Source of the DNA: Natronogracilivirga saccharolytica
GTDB lineage: Bacteria > Bacteroidota > Rhodothermia > Balneolales > Natronogracilivirgulaceae
NCBI RefSeq assembly: GCF_017921895.1
Contig: NZ_JAFIDN010000002.1
Coordinates: 186,001-250,000 of the forward strand
Direction of reading: 5' to 3'
DNA length: 64,000 nt
The notes beneath the pieces are model-generated. The model had not been told where the DNA came from. It did no database searches and saw only the letters and a program-made list of their open reading frames with translations. Below, piece by piece: positions 1 to 11,100 of the stretch (its first letter is position 1; each line of letters begins with the position of its first letter). A program made the translations under genes and the position numbers.

Positions 1-1532
1 AAATGGGCTATGAAACGCCCTCGAAAATCCAGGCTGAAGCTATTCCCAAAATAAGAACCGGTGTCGATCTTGCCGGACAGGCACAAACAGGTACCGGCAA
101 AACGGCTGCTTTTGGCATACCGCTGCTGGAAAAAATCGATCTTTCATCCGGGGATGTGCAGGCCATAATTATGTGTCCGACCAGGGAGCTTGCCGTGCAG
201 GTGACCGGCGAAATCATCAAACTCGCAAAGTACATGGACGGTCTGCGGGCGACTCCGGTTTACGGGGGGCAGCCCATCCAGCGGCAAATCAAACAGATCC
301 GGAGCGGGTCGCAGATTGTCGTTGGAACTCCGGGCCGGGTCATTGATCATCTCAAAAGGGGAACGCTTTCCCTCTCCTCATTGAAAACGGTCGTTCTTGA
401 TGAAGCCGATGAAATGCTGAATATGGGTTTCCGCGAAGATATCGAGGAGATACTGGGTTTTGCAGAAAAGGACGTTCCCAGGCAGACGGTCATGTTTTCG
501 GCGACCATGTCAGGTGAAATCAAATCCATCATGAAACGATGGTTCAACAATCCGGAAATGCTGCGTGTGGAAGGAAAAGCAGCATCTGCGGACGGCATCC
601 GGCAGTTTGTTGTTGAAGCGCGCGATTCCATGAGGACGGAAGGAATCAGCCGCCTGATCGATTTGCACAATTACAACCGGACGCTGGTATTTTGCAATAC
701 CAAACGTACCTGTGATACACTCATCGCCGAAATGCAGTCCCGCGGGTTTTCCGCTGATGCGCTGCACGGTGATATGAATCAACCGGTGCGGGACAAGGTG
801 ATGAACAAATTCCGGCAGGGCCGGATTGATCTGCTTGTGGCAACGGATGTTGCCGCACGCGGACTGGACGTTGACGATGTGGATGCGGTTTTCAACTATG
901 ATATTCCCCAGGATCCGGAGTATTATGTCCACCGCATTGGCCGGACGGGGCGGGCCGGGAAAACCGGCGTGGCGTATACCTTTTCCTCCGGACGAAAGAG
1001 CAGAAGCATCCGGTTTATTGAAAACAAGCTCAAACTTAAGCTGGAGACCATTCCCCTGCCGTCCATTAGTGCGGTAGGCAGGTCAAAAATGGATGCCTTA
1101 ATGGCAGAAGTGAAAGAAACCATGGAATCGGGAGGGTTGCGTCCGTACATCGAACAGATTGAGGCGGCAATTCCGGACGGATTCACACCGATAGAAGTTG
1201 CAGCGGCGTTGCTGAAAATCAAGGAGCAATCGGGAGCCGGATCCAGGTATTCTGGCTATACCTCCGAATCACCGGAGTCTGAGCCGGAATCCGGGGACGG
1301 AGAATCATCCCGTAAGGGAAAGGGTTTCCGGGGGCGGCCGGACAAAAAAAGGAAATCCACGGTACGCGGTGAAGGAAAAAAGAAAAGAAAAAAGGACCCG
1401 GACTTTACCGCCGGGAAATCAAAAAAGAAGAAGAAAAAGAAAAAGCCTGAGCCGGAGCCTTTTTATGCTCCTTTTCTGAAAAAAGGCAAAGGAAAAGGTG
1501 AGCCCGGCCGCCGGAAGAAACCCAGCTCATGA
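1..1532 (+). CDS. deaD: DEAD-box ATP-dependent RNA helicase, 5' end outside window
   Basis: ATP-dependent RNA unwinding, probably in ribosome assembly or RNA turnover. The reading frame is open to base 1 and begins inside the Q motif (GYETPSKIQ), so a short N-terminal piece lies before the window. Visible in order are motif I (AQTGTGKT), PTRELA, the DEAD box (VLDEADEML), SAT (FSATMS), and helicase C-terminal motifs ending in HRIGRTGRAG. After the two RecA domains comes a segment (about residues 360-405, ending EVAAALLKI) like the dimerization region of DeaD/CsdA proteins. The last 90 or so residues are a low-complexity, very basic tail with runs of lysine, typical of RNA-binding tails in this family. 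The paralog name (DeaD rather than RhlE or DbpA) is an inference; membership in the DEAD-box family is certain. Confidence 0.93.
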   Translation, partial: MGYETPSKIQAEAIPKIRTGVDLAGQAQTGTGKTAAFGIPLLEKIDLSSGDVQAIIMCPTRELAVQVTGEIIKLAKYMDGLRATPVYGGQPIQRQIKQIRSGSQIVVGTPGRVIDHLKRGTLSLSSLKTVVLDEADEMLNMGFREDIEEILGFAEKDVPRQTVMFSATMSGEIKSIMKRWFNNPEMLRVEGKAASADGIRQFVVEARDSMRTEGISRLIDLHNYNRTLVFCNTKRTCDTLIAEMQSRGFSADALHGDMNQPVRDKVMNKFRQGRIDLLVATDVAARGLDVDDVDAVFNYDIPQDPEYYVHRIGRTGRAGKTGVAYTFSSGRKSRSIRFIENKLKLKLETIPLPSISAVGRSKMDALMAEVKETMESGGLRPYIEQIEAAIPDGFTPIEVAAALLKIKEQSGAGSRYSGYTSESPESEPESGDGESSRKGKGFRGRPDKKRKSTVRGEGKKKRKKDPDFTAGKSKKKKKKKKPEPEPFYAPFLKKGKGKGEPGRRKKPSS

Positions 1533-1568
1533 TGGCCGTTACTATCTGAACGGATCAGGAAAAGCACG

Positions 1569-1595
1569 TCAGGCCGCCGGAAAAACGGCCTGACA
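1569..1595. terminator. Hairpin between convergent genes
   Basis: A perfect 9-bp stem (GTCAGGCCG with CGGCCTGAC) and a 9-nt A-rich loop sit between the helicase stop and the end of the convergent M28 peptidase gene. The T-tract on the plus side is weak. It probably ends transcription from both directions. Confidence 0.6.
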
Positions 1596-1623
1596 TGCCG
1601 TTTTGTTGGCAATTTCATGGCAT

Positions 1624-3081
1624 TTACCAGGGCAGACGCTGCGGCATATCGGCGACGACAAACGCCATAACGGCCACAGTGGCAACACATTCGGCCAGCT
1701 CATCGGCATCCAGCTTGTCCACGGTGTCTTTTGCCGAGTGGTGGTACCAGAAATATTCTTCGGTATCGACATCCAGACCCATGATCGGAACGCCTTCTCT
1801 GTGCAGCGGACCGATATCCACGGTTCCATAGGCTCCCTCGCGCAGATGCATGTCGCGCATCGGGTCCATGAGTCCGGCTATCGGTTCAAGCATCTCAAAA
1901 GCCTCTTCAGATCCGCGGAAGCCGTATCCGAGGGGTTTAAAAACGCCGAAATCAACTTCGAATGCGAGCTGGTGCTTTTCAATTTCGTTGCTTTCCCTGA
2001 CCTTGTCCCGGTAGGCGCGGCCTCCCATCACACCGTTTTCCTCATTCGTCCAGAGAACCAGCCGGATTGTACGTTTGGGCTGCAGATCCATTTCGTGAAT
2101 GAGGCGGAGAGCTTCCCATGTCACTATGACACCGCCGGCATCATCTGATGCACCGTGTCCGACATCCCACGAGTCAATATGTCCGCCTATAACCACCACT
2201 TCTTCAGGTTTTTCGCTGCCGGGAATTTCTGCTATAACATTCCTGGACAATGCCGGCTCGTCTTTCATTTCCGCCTCCATATACAGCGTGACCGTAGCCG
2301 GGTCATCACGCATATCAAAGCGGTGCAGCAGTTTTGCATCCTCTGCACTTATAGCGGCAATTGGTATTTCGGGAACATCTCCGGAGTATCGGATATTGCC
2401 GGTGTGGGGATGTCCCATGGACTTCGGCGATACGGACCGCAGCAGCACGCCAATGGCTCCATGCTCCGATGCGCGGTCGGCGCCGTGCACCCGGTACTGA
2501 ACAGACGTTCCGTAATCCTCAAAGGGCTGGTTGTAAACGACAATATTACCCTCAATTTCATCACTGCGCTCTTCGAGCTCATCAAAACTCTCAACGACCA
2601 CGGTCCGGGCGGTCAGCTCCTCACCATCCGTATTCACGCTTCCGCCAAGACCCAGCATGGGCATCTCCTTTTCATAGGGTGATACAATTTTTGCAAACTC
2701 ATCACCTCTTACCCAATGCGGCACTTCAATATCCTGAGTACGCACCTCCGGGATGCCATCCTCCCGGAGTTTTTTAACCGCCCAGTCGATGGCATCTTCC
2801 AGCATATCCGATCCGCTGAGGCGATGTGGAAAATAATCGGCCAGATAGGCCACCCTGTCGAAGGCACGGTGTGTTGATGTGGCCTGATCAATGATTTCGC
2901 CGGCCGTTTCTGCATATTGCTCTTCTATGTTTACAGAAAGATTCCCGGATGAAGTTTCGGATGATGCTTCACGGGGTTCTGCAGAGTATCCGCTGTAAAA
3001 AGCGCCGGAAATAAGTATGATAAGTGCTCCGATGACACAGAACCGAGCCCTTGCGGGCAGGATGGCAAATTGTTTTATCAT
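1624..3081 (-). CDS. Exported M28-family metallopeptidase with PA domain
   Basis: Zinc aminopeptidase/carboxypeptidase acting outside the cytoplasm, similar in layout to carboxypeptidase Q-type M28 enzymes. The start is placed at the ATG at 3081, giving 485 residues, because it is followed at once by a signal-anchor-like segment (charged start, then VIGALIILISGAFYSG). A longer frame to 3204 adds residues without family character. A protease-associated (PA) domain covers about residues 110-240. The M28 core shows GGHIDSWDVGHGASDDAGG (first zinc ligands), NEENGVMGG (catalytic Glu pair) and a C-terminal YHHSAKDT with the last His ligand. It is convergent with the helicase and divergent from the lycopene cyclase. 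Substrate is not predictable. Confidence 0.9.
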   Translation of the reverse strand: MIKQFAILPARARFCVIGALIILISGAFYSGYSAEPREASSETSSGNLSVNIEEQYAETAGEIIDQATSTHRAFDRVAYLADYFPHRLSGSDMLEDAIDWAVKKLREDGIPEVRTQDIEVPHWVRGDEFAKIVSPYEKEMPMLGLGGSVNTDGEELTARTVVVESFDELEERSDEIEGNIVVYNQPFEDYGTSVQYRVHGADRASEHGAIGVLLRSVSPKSMGHPHTGNIRYSGDVPEIPIAAISAEDAKLLHRFDMRDDPATVTLYMEAEMKDEPALSRNVIAEIPGSEKPEEVVVIGGHIDSWDVGHGASDDAGGVIVTWEALRLIHEMDLQPKRTIRLVLWTNEENGVMGGRAYRDKVRESNEIEKHQLAFEVDFGVFKPLGYGFRGSEEAFEMLEPIAGLMDPMRDMHLREGAYGTVDIGPLHREGVPIMGLDVDTEEYFWYHHSAKDTVDKLDADELAECVATVAVMAFVVADMPQRLPW

Positions 3082-3271
3082 GATTCTATTGTTGGTGAAA
3101 AAGTGCGTTATGCAAACAGTTGCCCAAATTATTAAAAAGAAATCAAGGTAATAAGACCATGGCTTGCATGACCACTTAAAATACAATGGTTGGATAAAAA
3201 ACAAAGGCCGGAACCTTTACTGATCAGTTTTTCTTATACTCTATTGTAAGTATAACCGGATGGAGTCTAAC

Positions 3272-3351
3272 CGGACTTCCGGAGTCAGCTCCATACTCAC
3301 CGGTGTGTCAGAAATCACAACAGTCTGCAACGGACCCGGAGCTGAAGTCCG
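3272..3351. other. Long imperfect stem-loop upstream of crtY
   Basis: The right arm GGAGCTGAAGTCCG (3338-3351) is complementary to CGGACTTC (3272-3279) plus CAGCTCC (3286-3292). The left arm carries a 6-nt insertion and the loop is about 45 nt. It lies between the divergent M28 peptidase and lycopene cyclase genes, about 40 bp before the cyclase start. It could be a transcript structure or a relic of a repeat; no function can be assigned. Confidence 0.4.
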
Positions 3352-3388
3352 TTGTTTCGGCACTCCGGAAATCATAATCTAAAGTATA

Positions 3389-4570
3389 ATGGAGAGTCGG
3401 TCTTTTGATATTATTATTGCTGGTGCAGGTGCCTCAGGGCTAAGCCTTCTCTGGTATCTTCTGCATTCGGAAGACAGGGCATTGAGAAATAAACAAATTC
3501 TGCTTGCAGACCGTCAGCTGTCGGTAATCCGCGATAAAACATGGTGTTTCTGGGATGGCAGATTCCTTCCGTTTGAGGATCTGATCCATCACAGCTGGAA
3601 GTCACTTGAGGTTCGTGCTTTCGGGAATACATTCACCGGAACATTATCAGACTACAGCTACCATTGTGTGAAGAGTGATGATTACACTGCCAGAATATTT
3701 CAACTGGCACGGGAAGCCGGTAATGTGACTCTGCTTGAAGCAGATATTCTGGGTTTTGCCGATGCTGGCGGGAAAGCTGAAATGGAGACATCAAAGGGGA
3801 CTTTTACGGCAGAAATGATTTTTCAAAGCGCGCTGAAACCACCCGGACTCAGCACAATGAAGCTCGATATTTCACTTAAGCAGCACTTTGCGGGGTGGCA
3901 CATCACCTCGGAAAAACCCGTGTTCGACCCGGAAATATCCACATTGATGGATTTTGACGTGCCGCAACAAAGCGGCGTGAGCTTTGTGTATGTGCTGCCC
4001 TTCAGCCGCCATGATGCCCTGGTTGAGTACACCATATTTTCTGAGGAACTGATATCCGACGAAGGTTACGCGCATGGCATTGAAAGTTATATCCGTGAAC
4101 GTCTTGAGCTGGACTCATCACAATACAAAACCATTTATACGGAAAAAGGCACCATTCCGATGGAGGATCGCAGCTATCCTGCCCGCTATTGTGATAATGT
4201 GTGGAATATCGGAACAATGGGCGGCCTCACCAAGCCTTCAACGGGCTACACCTTCACCCGGATCCACAGGCGGAACGCTGAAATTGCAGCAGCACTTGAA
4301 GCAGGCAAACAGCCGCCTGATGCAGCCGCATCCCCCTACCGCTTCCGGGTGTATGACATGATGCTGCTGTATAACCTCCACCACCATCCGGAAATCTCTG
4401 TCACTATTTTTCATGAACTGTTCAGGAAAAATAGTTTTGACAACATTCTTGGATTTCTGGAAGAGAAAACAAAATTTCCTCAGGAGCTCAAAATCTTTTC
4501 CTCGCTGCCCTGGAAACCTTTCTTCAAATCTATTTATGCTCTGAAGCACCGGATCGCCACAGGCGCCTGA
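3389..4570 (+). CDS. crtY: Lycopene cyclase, FAD-dependent CrtY/CrtL type
   Basis: Cyclizes the ends of lycopene in carotenoid synthesis at the membrane. The 393-residue protein begins with a dinucleotide-binding fold (IIIAGAGASGLS, residues 9-20). It then shows the family's DKTWCFWD segment (near residue 51) and a conserved FVYVLPFS region, followed by a GGLTKPSTGYTF motif near residue 280 typical of lycopene beta-cyclases. Length fits the family. No other carotenoid gene (crtB, crtI) is in the window. dxs, which feeds the same isoprenoid route, is 16 kb away and not co-transcribed. Confidence 0.9.
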   Translation: MESRSFDIIIAGAGASGLSLLWYLLHSEDRALRNKQILLADRQLSVIRDKTWCFWDGRFLPFEDLIHHSWKSLEVRAFGNTFTGTLSDYSYHCVKSDDYTARIFQLAREAGNVTLLEADILGFADAGGKAEMETSKGTFTAEMIFQSALKPPGLSTMKLDISLKQHFAGWHITSEKPVFDPEISTLMDFDVPQQSGVSFVYVLPFSRHDALVEYTIFSEELISDEGYAHGIESYIRERLELDSSQYKTIYTEKGTIPMEDRSYPARYCDNVWNIGTMGGLTKPSTGYTFTRIHRRNAEIAAALEAGKQPPDAAASPYRFRVYDMMLLYNLHHHPEISVTIFHELFRKNSFDNILGFLEEKTKFPQELKIFSSLPWKPFFKSIYALKHRIATGA

Positions 4571-4768
4571 AAAAAACAGGAAAGATTATTATTATAAATC
4601 CTTAATACTTATATTGACAACAATCTGGTATACGCTGCAGAGTGCAGAACTATTTTCTTCATGAGAGTTACAAGCGCTTGTTTAACTGACATCATTAGAA
4701 TCGATACAGCACTTTGACAAGTAGTGTGTGCCGGACGGATTGGGAAAATTAATAAAAGGTATCACCTG

Positions 4769-7700
4769 ATGCATTTCGGGTTTGAAATCGTAACGGTTGC
4801 AGGAAGATATTGCAGCATCCTGACTTTTCCTGTATTTCTGGCCATTGTACTATCCGGAACACTGGCCCCTGAGAACGTATGTGCAAAAGAGCAGATAGTT
4901 AAGCCGGAGATGAGATTTGAGAGTATCCCTCACCGGATGACTAGCAACCACGTATCAAATATTCATGAAGATTCCCGCGGGTTTTTGTGGATGGGCGGCA
5001 GCAGCGGTTTGAACCGGTATGACGGAGTGGGTTTCCGGATGTATGAAAGCGGGTCGGATCCGCATTCTCTGGCCGACAACATCGTGGGAGATATCTACGA
5101 GGACAGCAGCGGTGAACTGTGGGTAGCCGGACGCGATCTGATGAGCAAATACTGCTATAAAACGGACCGTTTCGCCAGATACCAGCTGCCTGCCAACGAC
5201 GAGGGGTCTGCCAGCCGCAGACTGAGGAGAATTACCGAAGACAGCAGCGGCACCCTATGGGTTTCGGGTGGCAGCCATGGCCTGTACTATTTTGATGCCG
5301 AACAGGATACGTTCATGCAGTATCAGCCTCTGAAGACTCATGACATCAACACTGTTTTCATTACCGAAGACAATATAATCTGGGCCACAACAGAAGATCA
5401 CGGTCTGCAGAAAATTGATCCGTCAACCGGTGATATCACATCCTGGAAACACGATCCGGATGATCCTCACTCCCTTTCCTCCAACAACCTGAATCATGTT
5501 GTGAAAGACTCGCAGGGAACATTCTGGGTCGGATCACGCAACAGAGGTGTGAACCGCATGATTACTCATGATGACGGTTCTCTTTCATTTAAGGGATATT
5601 ACAATCAGCCCGGCAAGCCGGATGTGCTTTTCAATAACTACGTTTACAATATGTATGTCGGCCGCGACGGAACACTGTGGCTGGCCAATGACAACGGCGG
5701 AATTCACCGGTATGACCCGGAACATGATATGTTTCATCATTACACAAGCGATCCCGACGACCCCTTCAGCCTGTCTCACGAATCCGTTTCATCTGTCTAT
5801 CAGGACAGCAGCGGCAGGATCTGGGTTGGTACTGCGATGGCTGGTGTGAATGTTCATGACCCGTTTGCTTTCAAGTTTCGTAATTACCATACGGCATCCC
5901 AGTTCACCAACCGGTTGAGCAGCAACGTTATCAGAGACTTCCAGGAAAGCATTGACGGTAACCTTTGGGTGGCGACAGATGGTGGCGGATTGAATTTCAT
6001 GGACCTCCAAAATGAGGCGTTTCATTCATACAGGCACGATCCCGGGTCCGGGCAGTCCATTCAGTCCGATGCCGTTCTTGGCCTGGAGCGTGATCACAAG
6101 GACAGGTTGTGGGTCAGCACTTATAATGGCGGACTTGACGTACTTGAGGATAAAGAGGAGGAAACGTTCTCGACTTTTGAAGACAAGTACGGTCTGGATG
6201 AAAAAGTAATCAACAACTCTTTCGGTGTTCATTTTGACGAAGAGCATCCCTATATCTGGATTGCAGAGTTCCGGGTCGGTGTAATCCGGTATCATCTGGA
6301 AACAGGTGAATTGGATGTGTTTCAGCCGGACAGCGATAATTCCGGCAGCCTGTCATCCGCCCACATATTGTATATTTTCGAAGACAGCAGTAACAATATC
6401 TGGTTTGGCAGCTTGCGGGGTTTGAGCAAAATCGCTTCTGAAGACAAAAAGGAAGGGGTGTTTCGCACCTTTCTGCCGGATGATGAAAATTCCCAAAGCA
6501 TACCCGGGGCCAATGTCTGGCAGATTGCCGAAGATCACGAAGGGAGTATCTGGGCAGCAACAGAAAAAGGTTTGGTGAAATATCTGCCTGATTCAGATAG
6601 TTTCCTGGTTTACAATAAGGAGGACGGATTTCCCTCGAACGAAATCCGATCTGTGACAGTGGATAACAATGGTGATTTATGGGTAGGAAGTATTGAAGGC
6701 CTGACTCATTTTCAACCGGAAACAGGAGCAGTTGTCAACTATTCGGAAAAGGATGGTTTGCAGGGGTATGAATTTTCCAGGTATGCTGCAGAAAAACTAT
6801 CTGACGGACAGCTGGCATTTGGTGGCGCAAATGGAATGAACCTGTTTTACCCCGACAGCATTAAAACCAATCCGTATATTCCACCAGTGTATATCACTGA
6901 TTTCAAGTTATTCAATGAACCGGTAGGTGTTGACCGGCCGGACTCTCCGCTCGACCGTCATGTGATGACCACCGATACCATCACCCTGTCGCACCGTGAC
7001 AATGTCATGACGTTCGAATTCATCGCACTTAATTATACCAGGCCGGAGCAAAACAGCTATGCCTATATGCTGGAAGGGTTTGACTCCGACTGGAACTATA
7101 TTGGCAATCAGCGTAGTGCGACTTATACCAATCTGGACCCGGGCTCTTACACCTTCAGGGTGAAAGCATCCAACAATGACAATATCTGGAATGAAGACGG
7201 AGCTTATGTAGAGCTTGTCATCGTGCCGCCGTTCTGGCAGACAGCATGGTTTTACAGTGCTTCTGTTGTGACGATGATCATTGTTGTCATCGCCGGTTTC
7301 CGCATCAAGGTTAACAGAATCAGGAAGCGAAATGCCGAACTGGAGAGGCAGGTTTCAGAACGTACAAGTGAACTTCAAAAAAGCAATGAGTTGCTGAACG
7401 CTGAGATTGCTGAAAAAAACAAAGTTTACTCCATTCTGGCACATGATTTGCGGAATCCCTTTATGTCCATCATCGGCTATGCCGAATATCTGCATGAAAA
7501 GTTTGAGAAGGACAAAGATAAGGAAAATCGTCAGATCAGCACTGTGATTTTGAAAGCAGCTGAAAATGTATATCGTCTTCTTGAAAATCTGTTCGAATGG
7601 GCCAGCTCGCGTGATCAGACTACACGTATTGTCAAAGAACCGTTTGATGTCACACAAGTCATTGATGAATGCATTGAAACTGCCAGGCTGTCAGCGGACC

Positions 7701-8137
7701 TGAAAAAGATCAGACTGAAAAAAAGCGTACAGCCGGGGCTGAATGCGCTGGCCGACAGAAACATGATCCAAACGGTTTTGCGCAATCTGGTGACAAACGC
7801 GATCAAGTTTTCCAATAAGGAATCGGTAGTTACAGTTGAGGCTGCAGATGAGGGGGATGAAATCATTTTCAAGGTAATTGATAATGGTATTGGAATGAGC
7901 GGGGAAGAGAAAGGCAAAATTTTCTCCGCTGCTTCCGGATACAGGAAAAACGGGACAAACGGTGAAAAAGGATCCGGGTTTGGCTTGATGGTATGCAAAG
8001 ATTTTATTGAACAAAACGGCGGATCCATATCGGTTCAAAGCCAAAAAGGCGAAGGAAGTACATTTATTTTTACATTAAGCAAAGCGGATTCGGGGACAAG
8101 AAAAGCGGGCAGGAAAAATATTGAATCTGCCGGCTGA
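4769..8137 (+). CDS. Propeller-type sensor histidine kinase (first of tandem pair)
   Basis: Membrane sensor kinase of the two-component propeller class, 1122 residues from the ATG at 4769. That ATG has AAAAGG 8-14 bases upstream and opens a signal-like segment; a GTG at 4724 in frame is less likely. Order: N-terminal export segment; about 14 seven-residue-signature propeller repeats (LWVAG, IWVGT and similar, residues 45-735); a Y_Y_Y domain (SYAYMLEGFD); one membrane helix near residues 825-845; a coiled linker; HisKA with phospho-acceptor His892 in HDLRNPF; HATPase_c with NAIKFS, DNGIGM and a G-rich lid. It has no receiver or AraC DNA-binding part, unlike the hybrid one-protein systems of gut Bacteroides, so a separate response regulator is needed; none is adjacent. 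Ligand unknown. Confidence 0.93.
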   Translation: MHFGFEIVTVAGRYCSILTFPVFLAIVLSGTLAPENVCAKEQIVKPEMRFESIPHRMTSNHVSNIHEDSRGFLWMGGSSGLNRYDGVGFRMYESGSDPHSLADNIVGDIYEDSSGELWVAGRDLMSKYCYKTDRFARYQLPANDEGSASRRLRRITEDSSGTLWVSGGSHGLYYFDAEQDTFMQYQPLKTHDINTVFITEDNIIWATTEDHGLQKIDPSTGDITSWKHDPDDPHSLSSNNLNHVVKDSQGTFWVGSRNRGVNRMITHDDGSLSFKGYYNQPGKPDVLFNNYVYNMYVGRDGTLWLANDNGGIHRYDPEHDMFHHYTSDPDDPFSLSHESVSSVYQDSSGRIWVGTAMAGVNVHDPFAFKFRNYHTASQFTNRLSSNVIRDFQESIDGNLWVATDGGGLNFMDLQNEAFHSYRHDPGSGQSIQSDAVLGLERDHKDRLWVSTYNGGLDVLEDKEEETFSTFEDKYGLDEKVINNSFGVHFDEEHPYIWIAEFRVGVIRYHLETGELDVFQPDSDNSGSLSSAHILYIFEDSSNNIWFGSLRGLSKIASEDKKEGVFRTFLPDDENSQSIPGANVWQIAEDHEGSIWAATEKGLVKYLPDSDSFLVYNKEDGFPSNEIRSVTVDNNGDLWVGSIEGLTHFQPETGAVVNYSEKDGLQGYEFSRYAAEKLSDGQLAFGGANGMNLFYPDSIKTNPYIPPVYITDFKLFNEPVGVDRPDSPLDRHVMTTDTITLSHRDNVMTFEFIALNYTRPEQNSYAYMLEGFDSDWNYIGNQRSATYTNLDPGSYTFRVKASNNDNIWNEDGAYVELVIVPPFWQTAWFYSASVVTMIIVVIAGFRIKVNRIRKRNAELERQVSERTSELQKSNELLNAEIAEKNKVYSILAHDLRNPFMSIIGYAEYLHEKFEKDKDKENRQISTVILKAAENVYRLLENLFEWASSRDQTTRIVKEPFDVTQVIDECIETARLSADLKKIRLKKSVQPGLNALADRNMIQTVLRNLVTNAIKFSNKESVVTVEAADEGDEIIFKVIDNGIGMSGEEKGKIFSAASGYRKNGTNGEKGSGFGLMVCKDFIEQNGGSISVQSQKGEGSTFIFTLSKADSGTRKAGRKNIESAG

Positions 8138-8176
8138 GTTTTTGATCGCTTTGTGAAAAGTTTCGGGAAAAAGCCT

Positions 8177-11100
8177 ATGAATATTTCCGGGGAGCATGCG
8201 CCAGTAACGCATCGGGGCCAGTGGCTGGTGGTACCGGTATTGGTCATGTTGATATTTCTGACAGACCCGGGCGGGGTATTTGCCGTGCATCACATCCAAG
8301 GTAAACCGGATCTACGGTTTGAAGAGGTTCCCCATGAAATGGCTGCAAGTCAGATATCAGCAATTGAACAGGACTCCTACGGCTTTATCTGGGTGGGTAC
8401 AAACAGTGGCCTGAGCAGATTTGACGGTGTCAGTGTCAGACACTATAAAGAAACCGGTGAGCCCAACTCGCTGCCCTCCGACAATATTGGCTCCGTATAC
8501 GAAGACCAGAACAAAAACATCTGGATTGGCGGCTACGGAGCCGTTGCCCGGTATCGGTGGGAAACCGATGATTTTGATCATTATGTACTTCCGGACACGC
8601 TTTCCAGACTGTCCACCCTTATTCAATCGATTGAAGAAGATGATGACGGTACCATCTGGATCTCAGGTGGCAGCAACGGACTTTACTATTATGATCCGTT
8701 TAAGGATGAAATTGTTGCATGGGAAGAACTTGAGACCACTGCAGTTAATACCATTATGCCGGAAGGTGACGGAATAATCTGGATGACAACCAGAGGTGAA
8801 GGTTTGCATCGACTGGATACCCGGACCGGCGAAATAACAGTCTACCGTCACGATGAAGAAGATTCCAACAGCCTGGCATCCGATATGACCAGCTCCATCG
8901 TGCGTGACTGTGAAGGTGACTACTGGATCGGGTCACGTGAGGGTGGTATTACACGATTGACACTTGAGAGCGGCAATCCGGAAGCCGCGCATTTCAAACG
9001 TTATTTTAATGAACCCGGGTCCCCCGGGGTTTTGAGTAATAACTATGTTTATACACTTTACGTAGACCGGGAAGGAGATTTGTGGGCAGGCAACGAAAAC
9101 GGCGGCATACACTTATATGACAGGGAAAAAGACGCGTTCCACCATTACGGAAGCGACCCGGACGATCCCTACAGTCTTTCACACAACTCCGTTTTGTCAC
9201 TTTTTCAAGACAAAAACGGCAGGTTGTGGATAGGAGCGGCTCTGTCAGGACTCAATATTCTTGATCCCTATGCCATCAAGTTTTATCACCACCACACCCG
9301 ATCCCGTTTTCGGGACCGATTATCCAACAATGTTATCAGGAATTTTGAGGAAGACAAGGACGGCAATCTATGGATTGCCACTGATGGCGGCGGACTCAAC
9401 TATTTTGACCGGAGCACCGGTCTGTTTACAACCTTTCAGCACGATCCGGATGATCCCAGCTCCATTTCGTCCGATGCCGTCATCAGTCTGCGAAGGGATC
9501 CGGACGGAACACTCTGGGTGGGCACATATAAAGGTGGACTTGAGTTGCTGACCGATGAATCTTCCGGCACGTTTGTGAGCGCGAGAGATTCCCTGAACCT
9601 TCCGGACGATCTTCTCAATACCGCCTTTGATGTCCATTTTGACCCCGATAATAATTTTGTCTGGATTGCCGAGACAGGCCAGGGCGTTTTCAGGATAAAC
9701 ACGGATACGGGGGAGCTTGAAACATTTCAGCCGGTGATGGGCGATGATCAAACCATCTCATCAAGTTATGTATTACGCATTTTTGAGGACAGCAAAGAGA
9801 ATCTCTGGTTTGCCTCATTAAACGGACTGAGCAAGTTAACAGAAGAGAACCGTGCTGATGCTCTGTTCAAAACCTTCATCCATGACGAGGAGGATCCCGA
9901 AAGCTTGTCATCCAACAGGGTTCAGCAAGTATATGAGGACAGCAGAGGCATAATATGGGTGGCTACCGATGGTGGCCTGTCCCGGTATGAACCGGACGGC
10001 AAACGGTTTATAAACTATGGAGTGTCCGACGGGCTGCTGACAAATGATCTGCGTTCCATTGCCGAAGATGAGAACGGGGATTTATGGATAGGAAGTACTG
10101 ACGGCCTGTCCCGGTTTGATCCGCGCAGCGACGAGATTCAGAACTTCACACATGAAGACGGTCTGCAGCGGCTGGAGTTTTCCAGATATGCCGCGACCCG
10201 GTTGTCATCCGGAGAGATGGTTTTCGGCGGGCTGGACGGGTTCAACCTGTTCCACCCGGAGCACATCAGAACGAATCCCCACGTGCCGGAGGTCTATATT
10301 ACAGGTCTGTGGTTATTCAACGAGCAGGTTACCCCGCATGCACCGGACTCGCCCCTTGACAAGAGCATGATCCTTACTGATACGCTCCGGTTGTCCCATA
10401 ACGAAAATGTATTCACATTCGACTTTGTTGCCCTGAACTATACCCGGGCGGAGCAGAACAAGTATGCGTATAAAATGGAAGGTTTTGATACGGAGTGGAA
10501 TTACAGCGGGAATTTTCAGAGTGCTACCTATACAAACCTGGATCCGGGAACTTATCGGTTTCGTGTGAAAGCTTCGAACAATGACGGGGTATGGAATGAG
10601 GAAGGGGCATATATTACAGTAGTCATTGTGCCGCCGTTCTGGCAAACCTCCTGGTTTTACGCACTTGTCATCTTTTTGACGGTTGTAACGGTAACGGCAG
10701 CAGTTCGTTTAAAAATGAGCAGCATCCGGAAAAGACAGAAAGAGCTTGAAGAAGTTGTTGATAAACGAACGGCAGAACTCCGCAATAGCAATGAAGAACT
10801 GAATCAGATGATTGCCGAAAGCAACAGGGTTTACTCGGTTCTTGGTCACGATCTCCGGAATCCATTCATGTCGATCATCGGCTACTCGGAATATCTCAGT
10901 GAAAAGTTTGAACAGGACACCGACGAGGAGAACCGAGAAATCATGGGTATCATCCTGCAGGCGGCAAGAAATACATTCAACCTGCTTGAAAACCTTCTGA
11001 GGTGGGCCGGATCAAAAGGACAGGCCACAAAAGTTATACCCGGGAAGGTGACCCTGAATGATGTGGCTGAAGAGGTCAAGTCAACGGTCGGGGTACAGGC

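Noticed and set aside
4614-4740. Two TTGACA boxes (4614 and 4714) before the first propeller kinase
   Set aside because: Neither has a -10 box at 16-18 bp, so no promoter is called.
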